A DNA stretch of 13,125 nucleotides from DATACN01 sp038215095 (GTDB lineage: Bacteria; Actinomycetota; Thermoleophilia; Solirubrobacterales; Thermoleophilaceae). Location of the stretch: positions 1 through 13,125 of the forward strand of contig JBBQRG010000077.1 of assembly GCA_038215095.1 (NCBI GenBank), in the 5' to 3' direction. The notes under the pieces are model-generated. The model was not told where the DNA came from, did no database searches, and saw only the letters and a list, made by a program, of their open reading frames with translations. A program made the position numbers and the translations under genes. This document shows, one piece after another, positions 6,156 to 13,104 of this stretch (the stretch's first letter is position 1; every line of letters begins with the position of its first letter).

Positions 6156-7169
6156 CTAGGCGGGCGCGGGCTCGCGTGACAGCCCGGCCAGCACGGCCAC
6201 GCGGTCGCGGTGCTCCGAGGCCGAGCCGTACAGCGAGCCGTCGACCTTCGCGCGCTTCAGGAAGAAATGCAGGTCGTGCTCCCAGGTGAAGCCGATGCCG
6301 CCCAGCACCTGCAGGGCGGAGGCGGTCACGCGCCAGCCGGCGTCCGACGAGTAGGCCTTTGCCATCGAGGCCGCCAGCGGCAGCGACTCGGGCTCGGCGT
6401 CGCCGCACCAGCCCGCGTAGTAGGTCGTGGAGCGCGCGCCCTCGGTCTCGAGCAGCATCTGCGCGCAGCGGTGCGACACGCCCTGGTAGGCGCCGATCGG
6501 GCGGTCGAACTGCTTGCGGTCGCGCGCGTAATCGACGGCCATCTCCATGGTGCGCTGGGCGACGCCGGTCAGCTCGGCGGAGATCGCCGTCGCGAAGCGG
6601 TCCCAGGCGTCGTTGTTCGTGCCGAGTGAGTCGCCGCCATCGGCGCGCACCGAGGCATAGGAGCGAGTCGTATCGATCACGTCGAGCGCCTCGATGTCGG
6701 CGTTGGCCGCCTCGATCAGCTGCGCGCCGTCGCTGCCGTAGAGCACGATCACGTCGGCGCCCACGGCGTCGGGCACGAGCTTCGCCTCCCCGTTCCGCAC
6801 CACGCCAAGCGCGCCGCGGGCCTCGCCCGATGCGATGCCCGGCAGCCACGTCTGCTTCTGCTCGTCGCTGCCGGCGCCCTGGATCGCCAGGCCGGCCGCG
6901 GCGTTCGACAGGAACGGCACCGGCGCCAGTGCGTAGCCCAGCTCCTCGCAGAGGATCACCAGCTCGACCAGCCCGAGGCCCTGCCCGCCGTGCTGCTCGT
7001 CGATGAAGATGCCCGCCCAGCCGAGCTCGCACATCTCCTTCCAGGCCTCGTCGTGGTATTCGCCGGCCTCGGCCAGCTCGCGCACCTTCTCCAGCTTGAA
7101 GCGCTCCGCCAGCATGTCCTTTGCGGTGCGCTTGATGGCCTGCTGGTCGTCGGAAAAGTCGAAGTTCAT
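6156..7169 (-). CDS. Acyl-CoA dehydrogenase, short catalytic-residue-lacking partner subunit
   Basis: At 337 residues this is shorter than a normal family member (about 380-400). The N-terminal domain is present (FDFSDDQQAIKRTAKDML). The middle beta domain is reduced and lacks the usual SEPxxGSD flavin signature: after LGVVRNGEAKLVPDAVGADVIVLYG the sequence goes to a poorly conserved stretch. The C-terminal domain keeps the flavin-adenine contacts: YARDRKQFDRPIGAYQGVSHR (214-234) and ALQVLGGIGFTWEHDLHFFLKR (285-306). After it there is no EG(G/T)T segment, so the catalytic Glu is absent. This matches the non-catalytic half of the alpha2beta2 dehydrogenases known from mycobacterial steroid side-chain breakdown (FadE27- or FadE29-like). 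The start is ATG at 7169, 7 bases after the stop of the partner gene, so translation is probably coupled. A working complex with the upstream gene product is inferred. Confidence 0.85.
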   Translation of the reverse strand: MNFDFSDDQQAIKRTAKDMLAERFKLEKVRELAEAGEYHDEAWKEMCELGWAGIFIDEQHGGQGLGLVELVILCEELGYALAPVPFLSNAAAGLAIQGAGSDEQKQTWLPGIASGEARGALGVVRNGEAKLVPDAVGADVIVLYGSDGAQLIEAANADIEALDVIDTTRSYASVRADGGDSLGTNNDAWDRFATAISAELTGVAQRTMEMAVDYARDRKQFDRPIGAYQGVSHRCAQMLLETEGARSTTYYAGWCGDAEPESLPLAASMAKAYSSDAGWRVTASALQVLGGIGFTWEHDLHFFLKRAKVDGSLYGSASEHRDRVAVLAGLSREPAPA

Positions 7170-7176
7170 AGGCTTG

Positions 7177-8313
7177 CTAGCGCAGCTTGGGTAGCCCCAG
7201 GACCCGCTCGGCGACGATGTTCTTGAGGATCTCGGTGGTGCCGCCCTCGATCGAGTTGGCGCGCGCGCGCAGGAAGCGGTAGGTCCACTCGGAGTCGCGG
7301 ACCGGGCCCTCCTCGCCGCGGATCTCGTAGGCGAGCTCCGTGAGCGACTGGTTGACCTCGCTCCACTGCCACTTCGGCAGCGTTCCCTCCGGGCCGGGCA
7401 CGCCGGTCTTCATGATCGCCGTGAGGCCGCGCCACGAGTTCAGCCGCAGCGCCTCCGCCTCGATGTAGAGCTGGCCGATGCGCTGGCGGATCAGCGGGTC
7501 GCCGTCCACGCCCCGCTCGCGGGCCAGCTCCATCAGCTGGCCGAGCGCGATCTTCACGGTGGCCGCAGCGCCCGCGCCCAGGCCGGCGCGCTCGTGCATC
7601 AGCGTGGTGATGGCCACGGCCCAGCCGTTGCCCACGCCGCCGACCACGTTCTCGTCGGGGATGCGGGCCTCCTCGATGAACAGCTCGTTGAACTCAGCCT
7701 CGCCTGTGATCTGGCGCAGCGGGCGGATCTGCACGGCCTCCTGGTCCATGTCCATCAGGAAGTAGGTAAGACCCTGGTGCTTGGGCACGTCCTGGTCGGT
7801 GCGCGCCACGAGCATGCACCACTTGGCCTTGTGGGCGAACGTGGTCCAGACCTTCTGCCCGGTCACCACCCACTCGCCGTCGGACTTCACCGCGCGCGTC
7901 TTCACCGAGGCCAGGTCGGAGCCCGAGTCGGGCTCGGAGAAGCCCTGGCACCAGATCTCCTCGGCCGAGAGGATCGGCTCGAGGTAGCGCTCCTTCTGCT
8001 CGTCCGTTCCGTGGGCGATCACCACGGGGCCGCCCATGGCCAGCCCGAGCACGTTGGCCGCGGCGGGCGCCTTCGCGCGCGTGAGCTCCTCGCCGAAGAT
8101 TGCCTGCTCGATCAGGGTCGCTCCGCGGCCGCCGTACTCCTTCGGCCACGACAGCCCGGCGTAGCCCTGCTCGTGCATCTTGCGCTGCCACTCGCGGCGG
8201 AACTCGAACGCGGCGTCGTCGCCCTTCGGCTCGTCGCCGGGATGGTTCTCGGCGATCCAGCCGCGCAGCTCGTCGCGGAACTCCTGCTCGGTTGGCGAGA
8301 GGGTCAGGTCCAT
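7177..8313 (-). CDS. Acyl-CoA dehydrogenase, catalytic subunit of a two-gene pair
   Basis: The 378-residue protein has all the elements of an active acyl-CoA dehydrogenase. The N-terminal domain begins LTLSPTEQEFRDELRGWI. The flavin/substrate signature QGFSEPDSGSDLAS is at 123-136 and VTGQKVWTTFAHKAKW at 150-165. The C-terminal catalytic segment ARANSIEGGTTEILKNIVAERVLGLPK carries Glu at 356. This is the FadE26/FadE28-like pattern, in which the partner subunit lacks the Glu but completes the FAD pocket. The ATG at 8313 has no Shine-Dalgarno. A TAGAGT hexamer at 8326-8331 lies 12 bases upstream, in the 23-bp gap after the frameshifted hydrolase gene. The substrate may be a bulky CoA ester such as a steroid or branched side chain, but linear acyl-CoAs cannot be excluded. 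Confidence 0.9.
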   Translation of the reverse strand: MDLTLSPTEQEFRDELRGWIAENHPGDEPKGDDAAFEFRREWQRKMHEQGYAGLSWPKEYGGRGATLIEQAIFGEELTRAKAPAAANVLGLAMGGPVVIAHGTDEQKERYLEPILSAEEIWCQGFSEPDSGSDLASVKTRAVKSDGEWVVTGQKVWTTFAHKAKWCMLVARTDQDVPKHQGLTYFLMDMDQEAVQIRPLRQITGEAEFNELFIEEARIPDENVVGGVGNGWAVAITTLMHERAGLGAGAAATVKIALGQLMELARERGVDGDPLIRQRIGQLYIEAEALRLNSWRGLTAIMKTGVPGPEGTLPKWQWSEVNQSLTELAYEIRGEEGPVRDSEWTYRFLRARANSIEGGTTEILKNIVAERVLGLPKLR

Positions 8314-8325
8314 CGGCGGCCGCGC

Positions 8326-8331
8326 ACTCTA
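8326..8331 (-). promoter_or_regulatory. Putative -10 element for the acyl-CoA dehydrogenase pair
   Basis: On the minus strand TAGAGT (TANNNT) ends 12 bases before the ATG at 8313. No ribosome site or clear -35 is present, so the leader would be about 5 bases. It would allow the pair to be transcribed independently of the upstream broken hydrolase gene. Confidence 0.3.
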
Positions 8332-8336
8332 CCGAC

Positions 8337-9121
8337 CTAGCGCGGCACGCTCGACGGGCGCAGGCCGCGCAGCAGCCGCGCCGCCACGCCGCGCAGGGTC
8401 TGCTTGCCGTAGGCGTGGCTTGGGCTGTTGGTGGTGAGGATCGCGATCGAGAGGCGACGCCGCCCGCGGCGCAGGAGCGCGACCTGGTGGTCCACCCAGC
8501 CGGTGCCGGAGCCCCACCCGCCCTTGAAGTAGAGCGCCCACCCGCGCGGGCGCTCGCCGCCGATGCCCCAGCGCTGCGGCCCGACGATCGAGCTGAGCAG
8601 CCGCAGGGCCGTGCGCCGGTGGCGGCGCGGCGTCATGCGGTCGATCTTCAGGAAGAAGCGCGCCTGGTCGGTGGCGTCGATGCGCGAGAGCCCCCACGGC
8701 GAGGCCACGGGCGTGAAGCGCCGCATGCCCGCCCGGCGCGCCAGGCGCCGCAGCCCCGGTTCCCGACGATGTTCCGCACCGCGCCCGCGCTGGCGTTGTC
8801 CGAGCGCCGGACCATCGGCGAGAGCAGGCGGCGCTCGGCTCGGGAGAGCCCGCGGTGGCGCACCGAGTGGCGGCGCAGGTACGCGACGAGCAGCATCGCC
8901 TTCAGGACACTGGCCGACGGCACGACGCGGCTCACCCCGCGGCCGTAGAGCCGGTGCGGCGTGCGCACCGCGAAGGTCACCTGCCCGGCGCGCCCCTCCG
9001 CGTAGGCCGAGGCGGCGTGCACGTGCGGGTGCCAGGCCTGGGCGCTGGACGGGACGGCCGCCAGGGCCGCACCCACGAGCGCGAGCTGGGCGATCCCGGC
9101 GAGCGCTCGGCGACTCGTCAT
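8337..9121 (-). pseudogene. Secreted serine hydrolase (class A beta-lactamase/penicillin-binding fold), single-base frameshift
   Basis: Two overlapping frames together encode one serine hydrolase of about 261 residues. The first (ATG at 9121) has a signal peptide ending near SSAQA-W (residue 29), the nucleophile motif SVLK (S71, K74) and the second motif SDN (107-109). It then loses sense after VRNIVGNRG. Shifting frame at the GGGG run (plus-strand C run at 8754-8757) restores LRRLARRAGMRRFTPVASPWGLSRI, ending with the third motif region YFKGGWGSGTGWVDHQ (K-G-G in place of K-T-G) and the stop at 8337. One missing G in that run explains the break. All three active-site motifs survive, so the damage is very recent or a sequencing error in a homopolymer. 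If intact, it would cleave or bind beta-lactam-like or peptidoglycan peptide substrates outside the cell. Confidence 0.75.
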
Positions 9122-9130
9122 TCGGCGGCG

Positions 9131-9136
9131 ATCATA
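9131..9136 (-). promoter_or_regulatory. Putative -10 element of the serine hydrolase, overlapping the divergent -10
   Basis: TATGAT on the minus strand (5 of 6 to TATAAT) ends 9 bases before the ATG at 9121. It shares positions 9135-9136 with the plus-strand hexamer TAGGAT, so the two divergent promoters overlap. No ribosome site precedes the ATG. Confidence 0.5.
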
Positions 9137-9140
9137 GGAT
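9135..9140 (+). promoter_or_regulatory. Putative -10 element of the LLM oxidoreductase (leaderless)
   Basis: TAGGAT (TANNAT) ends 7 bases before the GTG at 9148, the same spacing as at 4454-4467 and 5579-5592. It overlaps the minus-strand -10 TATGAT by two bases. Confidence 0.5.
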
Positions 9141-9147
9141 GCGCGGC

Positions 9148-10152
9148 GTGCGCGTCGGCCTCTACCTCGCCTACTGGCCCTGGTTCTCGGCCGAGGAGCA
9201 GATCGAGCTGGCCAAGCTGGGGGACCGCGAGGGGCTCGACTCGGTCTGGGTCGCGGAGGCCTGGGGGCAGGACGTCGTGTCGGTGCTGGGGCACCTGACC
9301 GCGGTGACCGAGCGGATCGCGCTGGGCTCGGGGCTGATGCAGATACCGGCTCGCTCCCCGGCGATGACCGCGATGACCGCCGCCACGCTCGACGTGCTCT
9401 CCGGCGGGCGCTTCCGACTCGGCCTCGGCGTGTCGGGGCCGCAGGTATCCGAGGGCTGGCACGGCGTGCCGTTCGCCCGGCCGCTGCGGCGCACGCGCGA
9501 GTACGTGGAGATCGTGCGCGCGGCGCTTGCCCGCGACGGCGCGCTCGAGTACTCGGGCAAGGAGTTCCAGCTGCCGATCGAGGGCAGCGAGCTCGGCAAG
9601 CCGCTGAAGCTGCTGGCCAAGCCCGTGCAGGAGCGCATCCCGATCTACCTGGGCGCGATCGGGCCGAAGTCGGTGGAGCAGACTGCCGAGATCGCGGACG
9701 GCTGGCTGCCGTTCATGTTCTCCCCCGACCGCGCCGACGACCTGCTCGAGCCGTTCCGCGGCCGCGACGTGGACGTGGCGCCTGTGGTGATGACGTGCGT
9801 GGACGACGACCTCGACCGCGCCCGCGACCTGGCCCGCCCCTGGCTCGCGCTCTACATGGGCGGCATGGGCGCGAAGGGCAAGAACTTCTACGTGGAGACC
9901 GCCGAGCGCTTCGGCCACGGTGACTCCGCGCGCAAGGTGCAGGAGCTGTTCTCCGCCGGCGACCGGGCCGGGGCGGCGGCGGCCCTCAGCGACGAGCTGA
10001 TCGAGGGCTCGGCCATCGTCTGCCGACCCGGCGAGCTGGCCGACAGGATGGCGGCGTACGAGGAGGCTGGCGCGACCACCCTGCTGGCGATGCCCTTCGG
10101 CGACCGCCCGGCGATCGTGGCGGAGCTAGCCGCCGGCGTTCTTGCGCGCTGA
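9148..10152 (+). CDS. LLM-class F420-dependent oxidoreductase
   Basis: The 334-residue protein is a luciferase-like monooxygenase-family TIM barrel. Characteristic segments are VGLYLAYWPWFSAEEQIELAKLGDREGLDSVWVAEAWGQDVV (3-44), the cis-peptide region GSGLMQIPARSPAMTAMTAATLDVLSGGRFRLGLGVSGPQV (60-100) and IPIYLGAIGPKSVEQTAEIADGWLP (164-188). The barrel pattern and the WVAEAWGQD motif are typical of actinobacterial members that use coenzyme F420 rather than FMN. The reaction is probably hydride transfer to or from an unidentified small molecule. The start may be GTG 9148, 7 bases after a -10 hexamer, or the in-frame ATG at 9139, which lies partly inside that hexamer and has no ribosome site. 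Its last 27 bases overlap the 3' end of the opposite-strand kinase gene. Confidence 0.85.
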   Translation: MRVGLYLAYWPWFSAEEQIELAKLGDREGLDSVWVAEAWGQDVVSVLGHLTAVTERIALGSGLMQIPARSPAMTAMTAATLDVLSGGRFRLGLGVSGPQVSEGWHGVPFARPLRRTREYVEIVRAALARDGALEYSGKEFQLPIEGSELGKPLKLLAKPVQERIPIYLGAIGPKSVEQTAEIADGWLPFMFSPDRADDLLEPFRGRDVDVAPVVMTCVDDDLDRARDLARPWLALYMGGMGAKGKNFYVETAERFGHGDSARKVQELFSAGDRAGAAAALSDELIEGSAIVCRPGELADRMAAYEEAGATTLLAMPFGDRPAIVAELAAGVLAR

Positions 10153-11856
10153 GTCGAGCTCCTTCTGGACAAGCTCGCGGCGGTCGTTGGAGAAGCTGAG
10201 ACGCTTCTCCAAGTAGGGAATCGCCTCCTTCGACTTGCCCGAGCGGTTGAGCGCGGTGCCGAGGTTGAAGAGGGCATACGCGTGGTTGCTTGACGTGTCG
10301 CCGTCGGGGAACGACGCGACCGCCCTGCGCTCGATCGGCACGGCCTGGGCGTACTGGCCCTGCCGGATCAGCTGGTAGCCCTGGGCGTCGAGCCGTGCCC
10401 CCTCGGCGGGACTGGTGCCGCCGCCCGACGACGTGGGAGTTGGAGCGGTGGTCTGGGCCTGTTGCTCGGTCTGTGCGGCCGGCTGCTGGCTGGTCTTGGT
10501 CGGCTTGCGCTGGGTGGTCTTGGTGGGCGTGGGCTGCTTTTTCGCGGCGGTCTGGCCGTCGTTGCCACTGGAGCTGATCAGCGCGACCGCAAGCACCGCA
10601 GCCGCGACCAAGAGCAGCGCCGCCGCGCCGGCGGCGAGCCCGGTGCGGCTCTTCGATTCGCCGGACTGCCGGTTGGAGGGGGCTGGCGACGCCGCGCGTG
10701 CCGGCTGGCTGGGTCGCCGCGCCTGGCTCCGGGCAGGCTGGGAGCGCTCTCGCCGCGCGGGTGCCTGGCGCTCGCGTGCGGGAGGCCGCTGCTCCCGCCT
10801 CGGCGTCGGGGTGGGATCGGCCGAGGGCTCGCCGGCCGCGGCGGCGCCGGCCGCCGGGGAGTCAGCGGCCGCCGGGGACTCCTCGGCCGCCGGGGACTTG
10901 CCGGCCGCAGGGGGTTCCGCGGCCACAGGGGACTTGCCGGCCGCGGCAGCGGCGGCACCGCCGGCCGCGGCGGCCCCACCGGCGGCAGCCGCCGAGCCCG
11001 TCCGCTGCGAACGGCGGGTCGGCCGCGTGTCCTCGACGCCGCTGAGCGCCTTCGTCAGCTCGTCGGCCAGCTCGCCGGCGCTGGCGGGCCGGTTGCCGGC
11101 GTCGTGCGCCATCCCCCGGCACAGCACGGCCGCGGCCTCGGGCGGCGCCTGCGACCACACCTCCTGCAGGTCCGGCGGCCCGTCGGTGGCCACCTGGTGG
11201 GCGATCTCCATCGGCGTGCGCCCGCTGCGAGCGCGCTTCCCCGAGAGCGCCTCGTAGGCGACCACGGCGAGCGAGTAGATGTCCGTCTGCGGCGTCATCG
11301 CCCCGCCCTCGATCTGCTCGGGGGCCATGTACGCGGCCGTGCCGAGGACCACGCCGCTGCGGGTGATCTTGGTCTGGTCCGCCGCGGTGGCGATGCCGAG
11401 GTCCACGAGCTTCGTCATCCCGTCCTTGCGCAGCAGCACGTTCGCCGGCTTGATGTCGCGGTGCACCACGCCCGAGCCGTGGGCGTGGTCCAGCGCGGCG
11501 GCCACGTCCCGGATCACGCTGAGGGCGCGGTCTGTGCCAAGCGGGCCCTTCCGCAGGGTGTCGGCGAGGTTCAGGCCGTCCACGTGCTCCATCACGATCA
11601 GCACGCTCTCGTCGTCGGTGATCGTGTCGAACACCGAGACGAGGTTCGGGTGGTTCAGCGAGGCGCCGAGCTTCGCCTCGCGGATGAACCGCTGCGCCGT
11701 CTCCTCGGGACTGTGGGCGTGCAGCCGCTTGACCGCGACCGAGCGGCCCAGGCGCTCGTCCTTGCAGAGGAACACGGTGGCCATGCCACCGGAGCCGAGC
11801 ACGCGCTCTATTCGGTAGCGCCCGCCCAGCAGTGAGTTTTCCGCGCCCACGGCCAC
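10126..11856 (-). CDS. Membrane Ser/Thr protein kinase (Hanks type) with extracellular TPR-like region
   Basis: The 576-residue protein has a complete N-terminal kinase domain: glycine loop LGSGGMATV (20-28), ATP-binding K43 in VAVKRLH, catalytic loop HRDIKPAN (132-139, D134), metal-binding D152 in DLG, activation-segment end APE (178-180). A linker of about 120 residues, rich in Ala, Pro, Ser and Arg, follows, including five hexapeptide repeats. One membrane segment (LAAGAAALLLVAAAVLAVALI, 407-427) leads to a Thr/Gln/Pro-rich spacer and a C-terminal domain of about 490-570 that resembles tetratricopeptide repeats: AQGYQLIRQGQYAQAVPIERRAV and ALFNLGTALNRSGKSKEAIPYLEKRL. The usual PASTA domains of PknB are missing. 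It is likely to sense an external or envelope signal and phosphorylate cytoplasmic targets. The start is GTG at 11856, 16 bp after the thiolase stop, so it may share the thiolase transcript and operator. Confidence 0.9.
   Translation of the reverse strand: MAVGAENSLLGGRYRIERVLGSGGMATVFLCKDERLGRSVAVKRLHAHSPEETAQRFIREAKLGASLNHPNLVSVFDTITDDESVLIVMEHVDGLNLADTLRKGPLGTDRALSVIRDVAAALDHAHGSGVVHRDIKPANVLLRKDGMTKLVDLGIATAADQTKITRSGVVLGTAAYMAPEQIEGGAMTPQTDIYSLAVVAYEALSGKRARSGRTPMEIAHQVATDGPPDLQEVWSQAPPEAAAVLCRGMAHDAGNRPASAGELADELTKALSGVEDTRPTRRSQRTGSAAAAGGAAAAGGAAAAAAGKSPVAAEPPAAGKSPAAEESPAAADSPAAGAAAAGEPSADPTPTPRREQRPPARERQAPARRERSQPARSQARRPSQPARAASPAPSNRQSGESKSRTGLAAGAAALLLVAAAVLAVALISSSGNDGQTAAKKQPTPTKTTQRKPTKTSQQPAAQTEQQAQTTAPTPTSSGGGTSPAEGARLDAQGYQLIRQGQYAQAVPIERRAVASFPDGDTSSNHAYALFNLGTALNRSGKSKEAIPYLEKRLSFSNDRRELVQKELDSARKNAGG
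10849..10938. repeat. Five tandem 18-bp repeats in the kinase linker
   Basis: Five consecutive 18-base units begin GGCC(G/A)C and share GGGGA(C/G) or a close variant: 10849, 10867, 10885, 10903 and 10921. On the coding strand they give hexapeptides of the type xxSPAA (GKSPVA, AEPPAA, GKSPAA, EESPAA, ADSPAA), a proline-rich spacer between the kinase and membrane segment. Their length may vary between strains. Confidence 0.8.
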
Positions 11857-11872
11857 TTGAGCCGTGTACCCG

Positions 11873-13045
11873 CTAGATCCGCTGAATCAACGTGCCCGTG
11901 CCCAGCCCGCCGCCGCAGCACATCGTCACGAGCCCGGTCTCCTTGTCGGAGCGCTCGAGCTCGTGGAGAAGGGTGGTGATCAGCCGCGCGCCTGTCGACC
12001 CGAGCGGGTGGCCCAGGGCGATCGCGCCGCCGTTCACGTTCACGCGGTCCATGTCCGGCTCGAGCTCGCGGCGCCAGGCGGCCACGACCGAGGCGAAGGC
12101 CTCGTTGATCTCGACGAGATCGATGTCGCTCATCTGCATGCCGTTGCGCTCGAGTAGCTTCCTGGTGGCCGGGATCGGGCCGGTGAGCATGATCACGGGG
12201 TCCACGCCGACGGTGGTCTGGTCGAGGATCCGGGCGCGCGGCTTCAGGCCGAGCGCGTCGGCCTTATCGCGCGTCATCAGCAGCACTGCGGCGGCGCCGT
12301 CCGAGATCTGCGACGAGTTGCCCGCCGTGATCTTGCCGTCCTCCTTGAAGGCCGGCTTCAGCTCGGAGAGCTTCTCGATCGTGGTGTCAGGCCGGATGCC
12401 CTGGTCGGTGGCGTAGGTATCGCCGTTCACCTGGAAGGGGATCGTCTCGCGCTCGAAGCGGCCCTCCTCGGTGGCCTGGTGAGCCAGCTGCTGGGAGCGA
12501 ACGCCGAGCTCGTCGAGCTCCGAGCGGGGGATCTCCCACTTGTCGGCGATCATCTCGGCGGAGATGCCCTGGGGCACGAGGTTGTACCTGGCCATCAGCT
12601 CCTCGGGCCAGGGCGAGCCGACCTCGTCGACCCACTTGAAGCCGACGCCCATGGGGATGTGGCCCATGTGCTCGACGCCCGAGCCGATCACCGCGTCGTG
12701 CACGCCCGAGGCCACGAGCGCGGCCCCGAAGTTCACGGACTGCTGGGCCGAGCCGCACTGGCGGTCGACTGTGGTGGCGGGAGTCTCGACCGGGAGGCCG
12801 GCCTGAAGCCAGGCGTTGCGCCCGACGTTGAACATCTGCTCGCCGTACTGCTGCACGCAGCCGGTGATCACGTCCTCGACCTCGTCGGCGGGGATGCCCG
12901 CACGCTCGATGACCTCGGTGTAGGTCTTCCCGAGCAGCTCGTTCGGGTGCGTGTCCTTGTAGTAGCCCTTCTCGGGATGCCCGCGCCCGATCGGCGTCCT
13001 GACGGCCTCCACGATCACTACTTCGCGCCCAGTTCCGTTCTGCAT
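11873..13045 (-). CDS. Thiolase family protein (acetyl-CoA C-acyltransferase)
   Basis: The 390-residue protein is a full-length thiolase. Numbered from the ATG at 13045: nucleophile C97 in VDRQCGSAQQS, NEAF at 314-317, H346 in NGGAIALGHPLGSTGAR and C376 in TMCCGGGLG. It would cleave 3-ketoacyl-CoA with CoA to acetyl-CoA and a shortened acyl-CoA, the last step of beta-oxidation. The reverse, biosynthetic reaction is also possible in the family. ATG 13045 is preferred over the TTG at 13051 because GGAGGAA (13054-13060) lies 8 bases from the ATG. The upstream palindrome at 13089-13104 is shared with the dehydrogenase at 3160, so the two probably respond to the same regulator. The Ser/Thr kinase gene follows 16 bp downstream. 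No enoyl-CoA hydratase or hydroxyacyl-CoA dehydrogenase gene is nearby in this window. Confidence 0.9.
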   Translation of the reverse strand: MQNGTGREVVIVEAVRTPIGRGHPEKGYYKDTHPNELLGKTYTEVIERAGIPADEVEDVITGCVQQYGEQMFNVGRNAWLQAGLPVETPATTVDRQCGSAQQSVNFGAALVASGVHDAVIGSGVEHMGHIPMGVGFKWVDEVGSPWPEELMARYNLVPQGISAEMIADKWEIPRSELDELGVRSQQLAHQATEEGRFERETIPFQVNGDTYATDQGIRPDTTIEKLSELKPAFKEDGKITAGNSSQISDGAAAVLLMTRDKADALGLKPRARILDQTTVGVDPVIMLTGPIPATRKLLERNGMQMSDIDLVEINEAFASVVAAWRRELEPDMDRVNVNGGAIALGHPLGSTGARLITTLLHELERSDKETGLVTMCCGGGLGTGTLIQRI

Positions 13046-13077
13046 CGGCAAGCTTCCTCCGCGGTCGGTTGACGACT

Positions 13078-13104
13078 AGGGTACTCGATTGACTGACCAG
13101 TCAA
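13078..13104 (-). promoter_or_regulatory. Thiolase promoter overlapping a TetR-type operator
   Basis: On the minus strand the palindrome TTGACTG-GT-CAGTCAA (13104-13089) contains a TTGACT -35-like hexamer. A TACCCT -10-like hexamer (13083-13078) lies 15 bases downstream, a slightly short spacer. A repressor bound to the palindrome would cover the -35. The palindrome and its flanks match the site at 3192-3207. The start codon (13045) has a strong ribosome site, unlike the leaderless genes in this window. Confidence 0.65.

Noticed and set aside
10849..10938. CRISPR-like array in the kinase gene
   Set aside because: The 18-bp units are directly adjacent without spacers, stay in frame and encode a proline-rich linker.
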